Under the pieces are notes generated by a model that worked only from the letters and a program-made list of their open reading frames with translations, had not been told where the DNA came from and did no database searches. The position numbers and the translations under genes were made by a program. A stretch of 64,000 nucleotides of DNA from Acinetobacter sp. XH1741 (lineage in GTDB: Bacteria > Pseudomonadota > Gammaproteobacteria > Pseudomonadales > Moraxellaceae), in contig NZ_CP157428.1 in assembly GCF_041021895.1 (NCBI RefSeq), positions 2,294,001 to 2,358,000 of the forward strand, in the 5' to 3' direction. This document shows, piece by piece, positions 23,835 through 32,250 of this stretch; the first letter of the stretch is position 1, and every line of letters starts with the position of its first letter.

Positions 23835-25184
23835 ATGAAAACTCTAGAAATTAAAAAATTCTTAATACTAAACTCTATTGCTGTTGAATATACAGATTTG
23901 TTAGTAATTATTGGTCCTCAAGCACAGGGGAAAAGCTTAATTTCTAAACTTTTATATTTTTTTGAAGGATTAGAAAAAGAATTATTTTCAAATATTATAT
24001 CAAATTCAACTAAACTTGACTTACAAAAGAAACTTCGAGATAAATTCTTGCAAATTTTTAATATGGAAAATTTGCAAAATCATGAAATAGATATTACTTT
24101 TAAATGTGATAATTATTCTTGTAATATACAAAAATTACAATCTAGTTCAAAAATTATTATAGATTTTGATGATGCATTTTATAATAAATTAAAACTATTA
24201 AAAACATCTTTTAAGAAATGCAAAGTGATTAAAGATAATTTTGACTTTCCAAGTTTTTATGAAATTTTAGGTGAAGAATTTCATGATCGAATTAATTTTC
24301 CAGATTTAATAGAAAATTTTGCTAAGTACTTTGTTACAAAGAAAAAGAAAGATAAAAAGATTTATGATATCGATACTATAAAAACAAAATTAACAAAAGC
24401 TATTGAGTTCGATAAACTATATATGGGGCAAGCTAAATCAATCTATGTACCAGCTGGTCGTTCTTTTTTTGCGAATTTGCAAAAATCTATTTTTAATTTT
24501 TTAACAAATAATTTACCTATTGATTATTTTCTTAAAGAATTTGGTGCTCGTTATGAAAGAATGAAGTTTGGTTGCTCTGAATCAGAACATGAATTTTTTT
24601 ATTCAGAACTTGGAAAAGAAAATTTTGAAGCAGCTAGTTTATCTATTTTGGGTGGAAGTTATGTGCGATTAAAGGAAAGAGATTATATAAAATCTAAGAG
24701 TGGTGCTTTAGTAAATTTAGAATATGCCTCTTCAGGGCAGCAGGAAGCTTTACCCCTACTATTATCAATTGTTTGTACCTCGAAAAATACTACTTTGGTA
24801 ATTGAGGAACCGGAAGCACATTTATTTCCGTCTGCTCAAGCTGATGTTGTTAAGCTAATTGGCAAAACATACAATTTAACTGAGGAGGCATCAAACTTTA
24901 TTATTACAACGCATAGCCCCTATATTCTTATGAGTATAAATAACGCGGTCCAAGCATATATTGCAAAGACTAGTAATTTTAATATTCAAAGTAATTCTGC
25001 TAAAGAATGGATAAATGCAGCTATTAATCCAAAAAATATATCTGCTTATATTTTAACGAATGGTAAAATTAAATCTATTGTAGATGAAGAAACGGGGTTA
25101 ATAAATGCTTATGAAATTGATCAAATTTCATCAAAACTAAGTAATGATTTTGAAGAGCTTTTAGGGCTTGGGGATTCAATGTGA
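23835..25184 (+). CDS. AAA/OLD-like ATPase of a putative defence pair
   Basis: 449 residues from the ATG at 23835, chosen because AGGGG lies 9 bases upstream; an ATG 20 codons earlier has none. Walker A is GPQAQGKS (27-34). An ABC-like signature SSGQQEALPLL, Walker B LVIEEPEAHLFP and the switch histidine in ITTHSPYIL follow. This is the layout of RecF/OLD-type ATPases. There is no TOPRIM domain after it, unlike OLD proteins. It overlaps the next gene (GTGA), whose product has nuclease motifs. The pair is markedly AT-rich against its neighbours, which suggests recent transfer. A role in phage or plasmid defence is inferred. Confidence 0.8.
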   Translation: MKTLEIKKFLILNSIAVEYTDLLVIIGPQAQGKSLISKLLYFFEGLEKELFSNIISNSTKLDLQKKLRDKFLQIFNMENLQNHEIDITFKCDNYSCNIQKLQSSSKIIIDFDDAFYNKLKLLKTSFKKCKVIKDNFDFPSFYEILGEEFHDRINFPDLIENFAKYFVTKKKKDKKIYDIDTIKTKLTKAIEFDKLYMGQAKSIYVPAGRSFFANLQKSIFNFLTNNLPIDYFLKEFGARYERMKFGCSESEHEFFYSELGKENFEAASLSILGGSYVRLKERDYIKSKSGALVNLEYASSGQQEALPLLLSIVCTSKNTTLVIEEPEAHLFPSAQADVVKLIGKTYNLTEEASNFIITTHSPYILMSINNAVQAYIAKTSNFNIQSNSAKEWINAAINPKNISAYILTNGKIKSIVDEETGLINAYEIDQISSKLSNDFEELLGLGDSM

Positions 25185-25627
25185 GCTGTAGAACATTTTT
25201 TGACGCATGTACACAAAAAACAGAAGTCACTTTATCTAATTGTAAAGTAACTGAAAATAGAGCAAGTTTTATGATCTCATCTCGTAATCAGGTCCAATTC
25301 GAGAAAATTAAGTTTGATGAGTGCCAGTGCCCAATATCTAAACCATTAGAAAAAAGATGTGATTGGATCATACATTCAATTTCAAATAATACTCTTTATT
25401 TCATAGAGCTAAAAGGAGCCGATATAGTTAAAGCATTAGAACAGCTAGAAAATTCAGTTAAGATTGTTAGACCTAAAAAAAAGTTTGAATGCCATATTGT
25501 AAAGAGTAGTGGTGCAGGTGGGATTCCTAGTTTTAGTACTAAATTTCAAGTTGTTAAAAAGAAAATAGTGGGACTAGGAGGGGATATTTTCAAGCCTCAC
25601 TCTAGTACTCATACAATAAATATTTAA
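25181..25627 (+). CDS. Small PD-(D/E)XK-like nuclease partner of the ATPase
   Basis: 148 residues from a GTG start that overlaps the ATPase stop (GTGA), with GGGG seven bases upstream, so translation is coupled. The core CDWIIHSISNN-TLYFIELKG gives Asp61, Glu76 and Lys78 in the D-x14-ExK spacing of PD-(D/E)XK nucleases, followed by a helix (DIVKALEQLENSV) that could carry the Gln. Six cysteines in the first 60 residues (C3, C10, C21, C48, C50, C60) may bind metal. I did not recognise a named family. The match is a motif reading, so it could also be a non-nuclease protein. Confidence 0.65.
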   Translation: MSCRTFFDACTQKTEVTLSNCKVTENRASFMISSRNQVQFEKIKFDECQCPISKPLEKRCDWIIHSISNNTLYFIELKGADIVKALEQLENSVKIVRPKKKFECHIVKSSGAGGIPSFSTKFQVVKKKIVGLGGDIFKPHSSTHTINI

Positions 25628-25788
25628 GAATGAAGATGTTGTAGAAATATCTTCATTATATATGAGTCAAACATTAAAAGAAAAATAGAAAGATTATTCG
25701 AATAATCTTTCTTAATACTATAATAAAAATCATAAGAACCATACCAGACAAGAGATATTTTATTCTTTAAAAAAGTTTCTATATTTTT

Positions 25789-26241
25789 TTATAAACAAGG
25801 ATAATCAAAGATTTCCTTATTTTCTTTTTTCAAAGCTTCTTGCCACTCTGGTTGTTGCTCCTTGAGCCATTTATTTAAATCAGGTTCTTGTTCAATACTA
25901 TGCTTTACAGCTTTTATATAAGTTGGGTTATTAACAAACTTACTCATTAAACATAAAGTATTTAAAGCAACAGGTCTTACAGACTTTTCAAGTTTGAATT
26001 CGGCACTAGCTTGGTCATCATATCTTTTTAATAAACCGAGCTTAAATAGAGCATCATCATACAATTGTTTGGTTAAAGCAGTAGGGGCTTCTTTCGGAGC
26101 TAAAGCATAAGTACCTGCATCCAGATTGAATACAGTAGGTAAAAATCTAGCTTGAATATCTAGTTCTTCTTGTGGGGTTGGTTTAGCACTACAGGCAGTA
26201 GTAAAAATAGGTAAAAGGCAAATTAATAAATATTTCTTCAT
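25789..26241 (-). CDS. Lipoprotein, probable type VI immunity protein
   Basis: 150 residues with a lipoprotein signal (MKKYLLICLLPIFTTAC, cysteine at residue 17). The rest is mainly helical and charged (PQEELDIQARFLPTVFNLD, WLKEQQPEWQEALKKENKE). It starts one base after the stop of the 203-residue gene and ends the PAAR operon. Its position and export signal suggest neutralisation of that gene's product in the periplasm. No family was recognised. Confidence 0.65.
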   Translation of the reverse strand: MKKYLLICLLPIFTTACSAKPTPQEELDIQARFLPTVFNLDAGTYALAPKEAPTALTKQLYDDALFKLGLLKRYDDQASAEFKLEKSVRPVALNTLCLMSKFVNNPTYIKAVKHSIEQEPDLNKWLKEQQPEWQEALKKENKEIFDYPCL

Positions 26242-26242
26242 T

Positions 26243-26854
26243 CTAGAAGATTCCTTCGATTTCGTCTGGATATAATCCTTGTGCAGCTAAGGTTTTTAAC
26301 ATAGTTGGATTGTAGTCTTGGTTAAAGTTTTGTCGATACATCTTTCTATTAATTTGTGTAGCATGACCATTTTTTCGTGAAATCATATGTGCCCCAGTCA
26401 TGATATCGTCAATCCTCAAATCATCGATAGCACCTTTCAGGCCTACTAAATCTTCAATCGCAAAAGTTGTTCCAAACCTGGTGGTAAAAGCATTACTTTG
26501 AAAAACACCCATTAATACAACAGCATCTTTTTGATAGTGTTTTCTTAAATAGTTTTGAAACTTAACATACATGCCCGTATGGAAACCTGTTGAGATCAAA
26601 ATGTCCTCATTTAGTTTAGCAATATCGTATTCCATACCAAATCTAACAGCTAATAAAAACTCTAACTTATTTCTTTTTTCTACATATTCCCACTGTTGTG
26701 CAGACATCATAAAGGTGTAAGGCATTGCAAGCGGACGATCAAATTGTAAATAGCAAAATGGTTTAGGGACATTACAGCTTTCAACTTTAGAAGGATAACC
26801 ATCCCAAGCTTTGCTATTAGGGGGAATATTTTTAGTAATTGGCTGATTACCCAT
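26243..26854 (-). CDS. Unrecognised protein, candidate type VI effector
   Basis: 203 residues without a signal peptide or membrane segment. No known toxin motif was recognised. Notable pieces are FCYLQFDRPLAMPYTFMM, a central helical region (VEKRNKLEFLLAVRFGMEYD), AVVLMGVFQSNAFTTRFGTT and a basic stretch RKNGHATQINRKMYRQNF. It lies between a PAAR protein (5 bases upstream) and a lipoprotein (1 base downstream), the usual slot of a PAAR-delivered effector. Its role as effector is inferred from this context alone. Confidence 0.6.
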   Translation of the reverse strand: MGNQPITKNIPPNSKAWDGYPSKVESCNVPKPFCYLQFDRPLAMPYTFMMSAQQWEYVEKRNKLEFLLAVRFGMEYDIAKLNEDILISTGFHTGMYVKFQNYLRKHYQKDAVVLMGVFQSNAFTTRFGTTFAIEDLVGLKGAIDDLRIDDIMTGAHMISRKNGHATQINRKMYRQNFNQDYNPTMLKTLAAQGLYPDEIEGIF

Positions 26855-26859
26855 AATTC

Positions 26860-27393
26860 TTACTCCAGAGGTGGCATTGGTTCTGAAAGATCTAAGGTTT
26901 CAATTTTGACTTGTTCAGGTTTAACGCCAGTAACTGCAAGTTCAGTCTTTCCAGTTTTATTCGTTTTACCTTGAATTTTTTCACCAGTTGGAAGGGTCAA
27001 TTCGTATGGAAAATCGGGTAATGGTTTACCAGTTTTAGGGTCATTAAACTGAAAAATTACACTGTTTTCTTTTTCTGTATTTTGAACAAAACTATCGTTT
27101 GTTTTAGAGTTTCCAGAGCCACTGGAACTGCCCTGATCACGTACCCATAAACTTTGACTTGGTAAGAAAGTTGCGCCACAGCTGGCTTTATCACCTGCAA
27201 CAATTATTGCCCGACCATTAATAACTACAAGCGGACTGCTTGAGAGAGCAGTAACCGTAACTTTGCACTTGGGACAGAAGTGAGTCATTCCTTCCAGATG
27301 AGCTGCTTTACCATCAATAAGATAAGAATTATCACCAACACTAACGACTCCACCGTGGTCGGTAACATTTCCAATAACAATAGCTGGTTTCAA
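26860..27393 (-). CDS. PAAR-domain protein with a C-terminal Ig/transthyretin-like extension
   Basis: 177 residues. A PAAR domain fills residues 1-90 (GNVTDHGGVVSVGDNSY, INGRAIIVAGDKASCG, FLPSQSLWV). After a Ser/Gly linker (GSSSGSGNS), the tail FNDPKTGKPLPDFPYELTLPTGEKI...GKTNKTGKTEL resembles the beta-sandwich modules fused to VgrG/PAAR proteins. It should act as a spike tip and adaptor for the 203-residue candidate effector encoded next. The first PAAR protein in this window (7557-8993) has the same N-terminal layout but carries its toxin in the same chain. Confidence 0.85.
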   Translation of the reverse strand: MKPAIVIGNVTDHGGVVSVGDNSYLIDGKAAHLEGMTHFCPKCKVTVTALSSSPLVVINGRAIIVAGDKASCGATFLPSQSLWVRDQGSSSGSGNSKTNDSFVQNTEKENSVIFQFNDPKTGKPLPDFPYELTLPTGEKIQGKTNKTGKTELAVTGVKPEQVKIETLDLSEPMPPLE

Positions 27394-27435
27394 TTATTGT
27401 CTCCGTATGTGGTTATTTAAAAATAATTATTAATT

Positions 27436-28140
27436 TCAAATACTTTGCGGAGGGTTGTATTTCTTTAGCTCAGCAAAAATTTTTGCTTGTAGTGGCCAAA
27501 TTAAAGGGCTTGTAAGCCAACCAACACCCAAAGATAGTGCGACTATCAAGAAGTAATAGAACACTCCAATCAATTGAGAGTTTTGAAAAGCTGGCGAATA
27601 TAAAAAACTGAGTAAAAGTGAAATTGCAACATACAGATAAAAAATTAACCAAACTGCTGCAACTGGATAAACCCACCATTTACTTACCCACCAACGTAAG
27701 ACGTAAACTTCACCAAATTGTTTTAAAAATATTGAAGTTTTAGTATCAGAATATAATCTGAAAGCTCTTTTATTATCTGCACGTGTGAACATATATCTTA
27801 ATGCAAGTCTGTCTTTCACTTTGCTCTTATAATAATTATTTAAAAGTGCAATCTCTTTATTATGGTATGCAGCCTCTGCATAAGGTTGGTTTGTAAACGA
27901 ACTAGAATTAAATTTTTCAAACTTTGTGATCTCATCTAAGGCTTTAAGTTCATGTTCAGTAGTATCAGGTTTAATAAAGAATTTAGAGAAAAATTTCAAT
28001 ATTCCAAGTTTTTCTAAGGCTGTAGTAGTCATTGTTAAAAGAGTGAGGACTACAAAAAGATTAATTAAAAAACTTGTTACTTCAGGGGGCAAATTAATTT
28101 GATTTAACAATTCTGTATATACAGTAACTTGATTTGTCAT
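27436..28140 (-). CDS. Membrane protein upstream of the PAAR gene, function unknown
   Basis: 234 residues. Three hydrophobic segments can be seen: about 20-42 (FLINLFVVLTLLTM), 157-180 (YPVAAVWLIFYLYVAISLL) and 190-215. Between the first two is a soluble, charged stretch of about 110 residues. It precedes the PAAR gene by 42 bases on the same strand and is probably the first gene of the operon. It may be an accessory or second immunity protein, but nothing in the sequence identifies it. Confidence 0.6.
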   Translation of the reverse strand: MTNQVTVYTELLNQINLPPEVTSFLINLFVVLTLLTMTTTALEKLGILKFFSKFFIKPDTTEHELKALDEITKFEKFNSSSFTNQPYAEAAYHNKEIALLNNYYKSKVKDRLALRYMFTRADNKRAFRLYSDTKTSIFLKQFGEVYVLRWWVSKWWVYPVAAVWLIFYLYVAISLLLSFLYSPAFQNSQLIGVFYYFLIVALSLGVGWLTSPLIWPLQAKIFAELKKYNPPQSI

Positions 28141-28482
28141 GTCTAAAAATTATTAATATTTGAAAACCTTTATTTTGATAAATGATATAAGAGGCAGCAA
28201 TGGCAAAATGAGACTTATTTCAAGTTTTATGTGTATTTTGTGATGTTTTTAAATAAAAAATAAATAATATTTGAAAAAAAATAATGTTGTACATTTTATT
28301 AACGCTTTACATGAATTTATTGAGTATTAATTATTATTGTCATTAAAAACTCCCTAAAAATGTGGGCCTTTTTATTACACATTGCTTAAAATACATACAG
28401 AAACCTCTCTTAAACAAGTTGGAAAGCTACAAATCTGAGTGATAATTTAAAATCAACTCTTCCTAAGTAAGTGAGGTGAGCA
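28141..28482. other. Intergenic between divergent operons
   Basis: About 340 AT-rich bases that must hold the promoters of the PAAR cluster (minus) and the small plus-strand genes. No dyad, terminator or gene was supported. Confidence 0.4.
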
Positions 28483-28623
28483 ATGAAATTGTTAGCTTTG
28501 ATTAGCATGGGAGTTGCAGCAAGTTATTGGTATAAAACTATAAAAAATAGCAAGCTAACTCTTCGAAATTCAAATTTTGATGAAATCGTAAAAAAAATTA
28601 TATTAGCAGAATTTAAAGTCTAA
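28483..28623 (+). CDS. Small hydrophobic-start protein, 46 residues
   Basis: A strong ribosome site (GAGGTGA) sits just before the ATG at 28483. The frame encodes a hydrophobic start (MKLLALISMGVAASYWY) and then a charged tail (KTIKNSKLTLRNSNFDE). A weak terminator-like hairpin follows. It could be a single-pass membrane peptide. No family recognised. Confidence 0.55.
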   Translation: MKLLALISMGVAASYWYKTIKNSKLTLRNSNFDEIVKKIILAEFKV

Positions 28624-28648
28624 TGCATATTATTAAATTTAGTTAAAT

Positions 28649-28676
28649 AAAAAGCGCATCGGAAGGTGGGCTTTTT
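28649..28676 (+). terminator. Weak terminator-like hairpin
   Basis: AAAAAGC (28649-28655) pairs with GCTTTTT (28670-28676), with an irregular interior, after the 46-residue gene. Confidence 0.4.
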
Positions 28677-28721
28677 ACTTTATATGTTAAGCTGATCTTC
28701 ATAAAATTATGGATTATTACA

Positions 28722-28952
28722 ATGTTCATTTGTATTGGTGGCGATTTAGACGGCGAAGTTGTAAATAACCGTGAAGGAACGTTCTTTAAGGCTAGTGAAA
28801 TAGATACAAGTAAGGAATCTACTTACAATCGTCAAAGTTACATTATTGGTGAAAACATTTATCGCTTTTGGCTTTGTGCGGAGTTGACCTATGCTGAGAC
28901 AACAAAAATAGCAAATGATTACTTGGCACAAAAACATCCATATCTTTCATAA
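28722..28952 (+). CDS. Small protein of a GG-x-L-x-GE family, 76 residues
   Basis: The start FICIGGDLDGEVV resembles WLCVGGVLSGEWR of the gene at 34696-34932, and both end in an aromatic-rich YRFWLCAEL/DFYVYTEL segment and a helix with ALSK/YLAQK. They look like distant members of one small-protein family, often seen in prophages and mobile regions. A terminator follows 16 bases after the stop. The function is unknown. Confidence 0.65.
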   Translation: MFICIGGDLDGEVVNNREGTFFKASEIDTSKESTYNRQSYIIGENIYRFWLCAELTYAETTKIANDYLAQKHPYLS

Positions 28953-28967
28953 TTTAGATATTAAAAA

Positions 28968-28993
28968 TAAGCCCGCCAATTTTGGTGGGCTTA
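28968..28993 (+). terminator. Terminator after the 76-residue gene
   Basis: AAGCCCGCCA and TGGTGGGCTT form a 10-bp stem with one G-U pair around an ATTT loop. Confidence 0.7.
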
Positions 28994-29229
28994 ATCTATC
29001 TTGGATGAATTGGCTAAGTAGTGGTTAAGTAAAAAAAACAATTAAAAAAGCCCCTCATATCTGAGAGACTAGTCATATCAATTTTCTGGAATGAATGGCT
29101 GTAATTTCTTAAATAACTAAACAAATAAAATTGATAAAAGTAGTTAATATTATAATAAATCAGTGAACTAATTTATTCTTTGTAATAGCAGAGCCTCAAA
29201 ACAACTTCCAAGGCACTGTTAATAAGAAA

Positions 29230-29406
29230 TTATTTGTTATTAGGATCAGGTTGTTCACTATTCTCAGGCAGATCTTTTACGGTGCCAGGAACTTCTGATG
29301 GTTGAGTTTCAGTAGGGGGTGTTGTTGCATAGTGCTTGTTCATTTGAGCTTTAATGATATTAGCCTGGTTAGTTGTATTTTGAGAAAAACTTTTAAAACC
29401 TGACAT
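29230..29406 (-). CDS. Small hydrophilic protein, 58 residues
   Basis: The frame starts MSGFKSFSQNTTNQANIIKA and continues with a Pro/Thr/Glu-rich, probably disordered tail ending EQPDPNNK. A weak purine-rich ribosome site (AAGAAGA) precedes the ATG. Codon use and composition look like those of a real gene rather than chance. No domain is recognised and no partner gene is adjacent. Confidence 0.5.
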   Translation of the reverse strand: MSGFKSFSQNTTNQANIIKAQMNKHYATTPPTETQPSEVPGTVKDLPENSEQPDPNNK

Positions 29407-29758
29407 TTTTATCTTCTTATCTTTACTAGGGAAAGTTCATAGTACGCTTTAAATGTCTTTACATTGCGGTAGTTTTAAGACTTATATGTGTTGATATGTC
29501 ATAGAAAGGATCTTTATTTCGATGACTTATTTCATAAATAAAATCAATTATATATAAGCTGTTGAGTCTTATCCTTTAAATTTTGAAATTATGCTATTCA
29601 TATTTCAAGTAGGAGTACATAAAGCATACATATATAAATTTTCTCAAGATATTGGATGAATAAATTTTAAAAATTAATTCAATCTAATTGCCTACAAAAT
29701 ATTGATAGTATAAAAATTTCGTTAAGCATAATATGTCTGATTAAATGGGAGCATATTA
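29407..29758. other. Intergenic, AT-rich
   Basis: About 350 bases that separate two divergent small genes. They should contain both promoters. No other feature could be supported. Confidence 0.4.
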
Positions 29759-29974
29759 ATGCTAAAAGACATTACAATTATTGATTATCAAGGAAAAGAA
29801 ATAAGAGCGCAGGCAAACTTTACTGAGGTAAATCCTAATAAAATCAATCATTCATCTAGATTTCAGAGAACCAAAGTTGAATATATTTTGTTAAAAGGTG
29901 AATTTATTTACCCTACTTTAAATATGGTTTTCAATAGTTCCGATGGCAACAGCTATTATATAGAATATAAATGA
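29759..29974 (+). CDS. Small orphan protein, 71 residues
   Basis: GGGAG lies 8 bases before the ATG, and a strong terminator overlaps the stop codon, so this is a complete single-gene unit. The protein is beta-rich in appearance (ITIIDYQGKEIRAQANF, VEYILLKGEFIYPTLNMVF). No family recognised. Confidence 0.6.
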   Translation: MLKDITIIDYQGKEIRAQANFTEVNPNKINHSSRFQRTKVEYILLKGEFIYPTLNMVFNSSDGNSYYIEYK

Positions 29975-29994
29975 CCCACTTCGGTGGGTTTTTT
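29974..29994 (+). terminator. Terminator of the 71-residue gene
   Basis: ACCCAC-TTCG-GTGGGT followed by T6: a 6-bp GC-rich stem with a UUCG tetraloop. Confidence 0.85.
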
Positions 29995-30033
29995 AATGAG
30001 TGATTTTACATAGGGATGTTATAAATAAAAAAT

Positions 30034-30052
30034 GAGACCATTAATTGGTCTC
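30034..30052 (-). terminator. Terminator of the MatC/amidohydrolase/MFS operon
   Basis: GAGACCA and TGGTCTC form a 7-bp stem with a 5-base loop, followed on the minus strand by a T-rich run. Nearly the same stem ends the ketoglutarate-semialdehyde dehydrogenase gene (40534-40564). Confidence 0.75.
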
Positions 30053-30080
30053 TTTTGATTAAATTTTTTATTTCTAAAAG

Positions 30081-31421
30081 CTAAACCACTTTTTGAACCT
30101 TTTGTGCTTTCGGTAAAGTCGGTTTTCTTCCCAAATACAATGCAATCACGGCGCCAATAAAGGTAAGAATACATAACGGTAGAAGTGAAACAGGGAAACT
30201 ATCTGAGTAATCTTTCACTATGCCCATAATAGAGTTCATAAGCCCCGTACCAATATGCGCAATGGTATTTACCGCTGCAATACCTACAGCCACTAAAGTA
30301 GGCGGTAAGCGCTCAGGAACCAATGCCCAGAAAGGACCTTTAATAGCGTAGTTACCCATTAAAACTAAAGAGAATAAAAGCAAGCTCAAGGTTAAAGATG
30401 AGGTAAAAAGAGTAAGAAATAAACCAAAACTCGTTACAAATAGCGGAATAGCTGTGTTTAGGCTCTTATTACCACTTTTATCGGCATGCACACCCCAAAC
30501 AATCATAAACGCAGCGGCCAAACCGAACGGAATCATATTTAAAAGACCAGTTTGCATGGCAGTTAAATGGAAAGCCTTTAAAATCTGAGGCATCCATAAT
30601 GATAAAATATTGCTAGTTGCTGAACTTCCTGCATAAATAATCGCAAAGAACCATAAATATTTATTGGTAATCAGAAGCTTAAACTTACTCTTTTTCTGCT
30701 CAGCGCTGTCTTGTTTTTCAGTATTTAACTGTTGGTTTTTTTCAAAAGTTAACGTGTTCGACAGCCATTCACTTTCTTCAGAACTTAACCATTTAACTTG
30801 ATTAGGGTTATTTGGAAGCCAAACTAGACACAATATACCAAGAAGAATTGCAGGTAATGCTTCAAAAATTAAAAGTACTTGCCATCCGCTTAAGCCAACC
30901 AAGCCGTGTAGGCTCAATAGTAAGGCAGATAAAGGTGAACCAATAAAGTTAGATAAAGGGATAGCCACCATAAATACGGCAACAATTCGTGCCATATATC
31001 GCTTAGGGAACCAGAGCGTTAAATACAGTAATACACCCGGAAAAAATCCGGCTTCGGCGGCACCGAGTAAAAACCGTGAAATTGCATATGAAATAGGACC
31101 GGTAATGAAGGCTGTAAAGCAGCCGACAATACCCCACGTAATCATGATTCTGGCAATCCAGATCCGTGCACCTAGCTTTTCCATGGCCATATTACTTGGA
31201 ATTTCAAATATGACGTATGCAATAAAAAATAAGGTAGCACCAAAACCAAAGGCAGTCGCTGTTAACCCAATTTCTTGGTTCATGGTTAACGCAGCAAAGC
31301 CAATATTTACCCGATCAATATATGAGATGAAATAACAAAGAATGAGGAAGGGAAGAATACGAAAAGAAAGTTTACGGATTGTTGACTTTTCTACTTCCGA
31401 TATAGCGATATCATTTTTCAT
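30081..31421 (-). CDS. MFS transporter, anion:cation symporter (ACS) family
   Basis: 446 residues with twelve predicted membrane segments. The N terminus (RILPFLILCYFISYIDRVNIGFAAL) and KLGARIWIARIMITWGIVGC are signatures of the ACS family (phthalate, tartrate, galactonate type). A cytoplasmic loop of about 40 residues around position 230 separates the halves. It is the last gene of a three-gene unit with an amidohydrolase and a MatC-like carrier and probably imports an organic acid. It is related to, but clearly different from, the ACS transporter at 47496-48872. Confidence 0.9.
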   Translation of the reverse strand: MKNDIAISEVEKSTIRKLSFRILPFLILCYFISYIDRVNIGFAALTMNQEIGLTATAFGFGATLFFIAYVIFEIPSNMAMEKLGARIWIARIMITWGIVGCFTAFITGPISYAISRFLLGAAEAGFFPGVLLYLTLWFPKRYMARIVAVFMVAIPLSNFIGSPLSALLLSLHGLVGLSGWQVLLIFEALPAILLGILCLVWLPNNPNQVKWLSSEESEWLSNTLTFEKNQQLNTEKQDSAEQKKSKFKLLITNKYLWFFAIIYAGSSATSNILSLWMPQILKAFHLTAMQTGLLNMIPFGLAAAFMIVWGVHADKSGNKSLNTAIPLFVTSFGLFLTLFTSSLTLSLLLFSLVLMGNYAIKGPFWALVPERLPPTLVAVGIAAVNTIAHIGTGLMNSIMGIVKDYSDSFPVSLLPLCILTFIGAVIALYLGRKPTLPKAQKVQKVV

Positions 31422-31430
31422 ACATACTCC

Positions 31431-32249
31431 TTATGTACGTGAGAAACCAAACAGCTCGGTTGGGTTCTGATTTAAAATTAAACATTGCTCGTGTTTATCA
31501 AATACAATCTGTTTAAAGGCATGAATCGCATCTTCATAAGTCATATATGACTCATGTTGGGTATGTGGCCAGTCACTTCCCCAAACGAGCTTGTGTAAAA
31601 AACCTTTGTCTTTAAAAATGTGATAGGCCTGTTGGGCTGTATTGATATGATTTGGGGCAGTACCCAAACGATAAAAACCAGATACTTTAATCCAGTGCTG
31701 TTTTACATTAAGTAAGCTTAAAAACTTCTGATAATCCGGATCATTAATCCCTTTAACACGGTCAACTCGACCAAAATGGTCAATCACCACATTAAAGTTG
31801 TATTCACTTAATTGAGGTAAAAGCTGCACCAGATATTTCGGCGGTGCGTGTAATTCAACTTGCCAGTTGAGGTTTTCCACATTGCGTAAAAATTTTTGCC
31901 ATTCAGGCGTATTGAGCGCAGGAGGGTTAAGACCGAATAGATTTAAGCGAACACCAACGATGCCTTGTGCCTTAAGATTCACTAGCTCATCAAAAGTCGT
32001 CGTATGTTGAACAACGGCGATCCCTTTTAAACGCTTAGGGTATTGCTGAATTGCGTTTAACATCGCTTGGTTATTAGTACCCAAAAAGCTGGGTTGAACC
32101 AAAACACCATGCGTGAAATTGTGTTCATCAAGATGAGAGATAAAACTTTGTACAGTTGCATCATAATCAGGTGCATAACGTGCTGTTTCGATACTGTGGT
32201 CCTGTGTCGAAAAAACATGTGCATGTGTATCTATACAGTTCATTTTCAT
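31431..32249 (-). CDS. Amidohydrolase-superfamily hydrolase (2-pyrone-4,6-dicarboxylate/lactonase-like)
   Basis: 272 residues (an ATG two codons in is an equal candidate start). CIDTHAHVF carries the first metal/catalytic His pair, VVIDHFGRVD and LVWGSDWPHTQ the later ones. The latter (GSDWPH) is typical of the LigI/4-sulfomuconolactonase branch that opens pyrones and lactones. It lies 9 bases upstream of the MFS gene and 1 base downstream of the MatC-like carrier. The substrate is probably an organic-acid lactone, which cannot be named from sequence. Confidence 0.82.
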   Translation of the reverse strand: MKMNCIDTHAHVFSTQDHSIETARYAPDYDATVQSFISHLDEHNFTHGVLVQPSFLGTNNQAMLNAIQQYPKRLKGIAVVQHTTTFDELVNLKAQGIVGVRLNLFGLNPPALNTPEWQKFLRNVENLNWQVELHAPPKYLVQLLPQLSEYNFNVVIDHFGRVDRVKGINDPDYQKFLSLLNVKQHWIKVSGFYRLGTAPNHINTAQQAYHIFKDKGFLHKLVWGSDWPHTQHESYMTYEDAIHAFKQIVFDKHEQCLILNQNPTELFGFSRT

Positions 32250-32250
32250 C

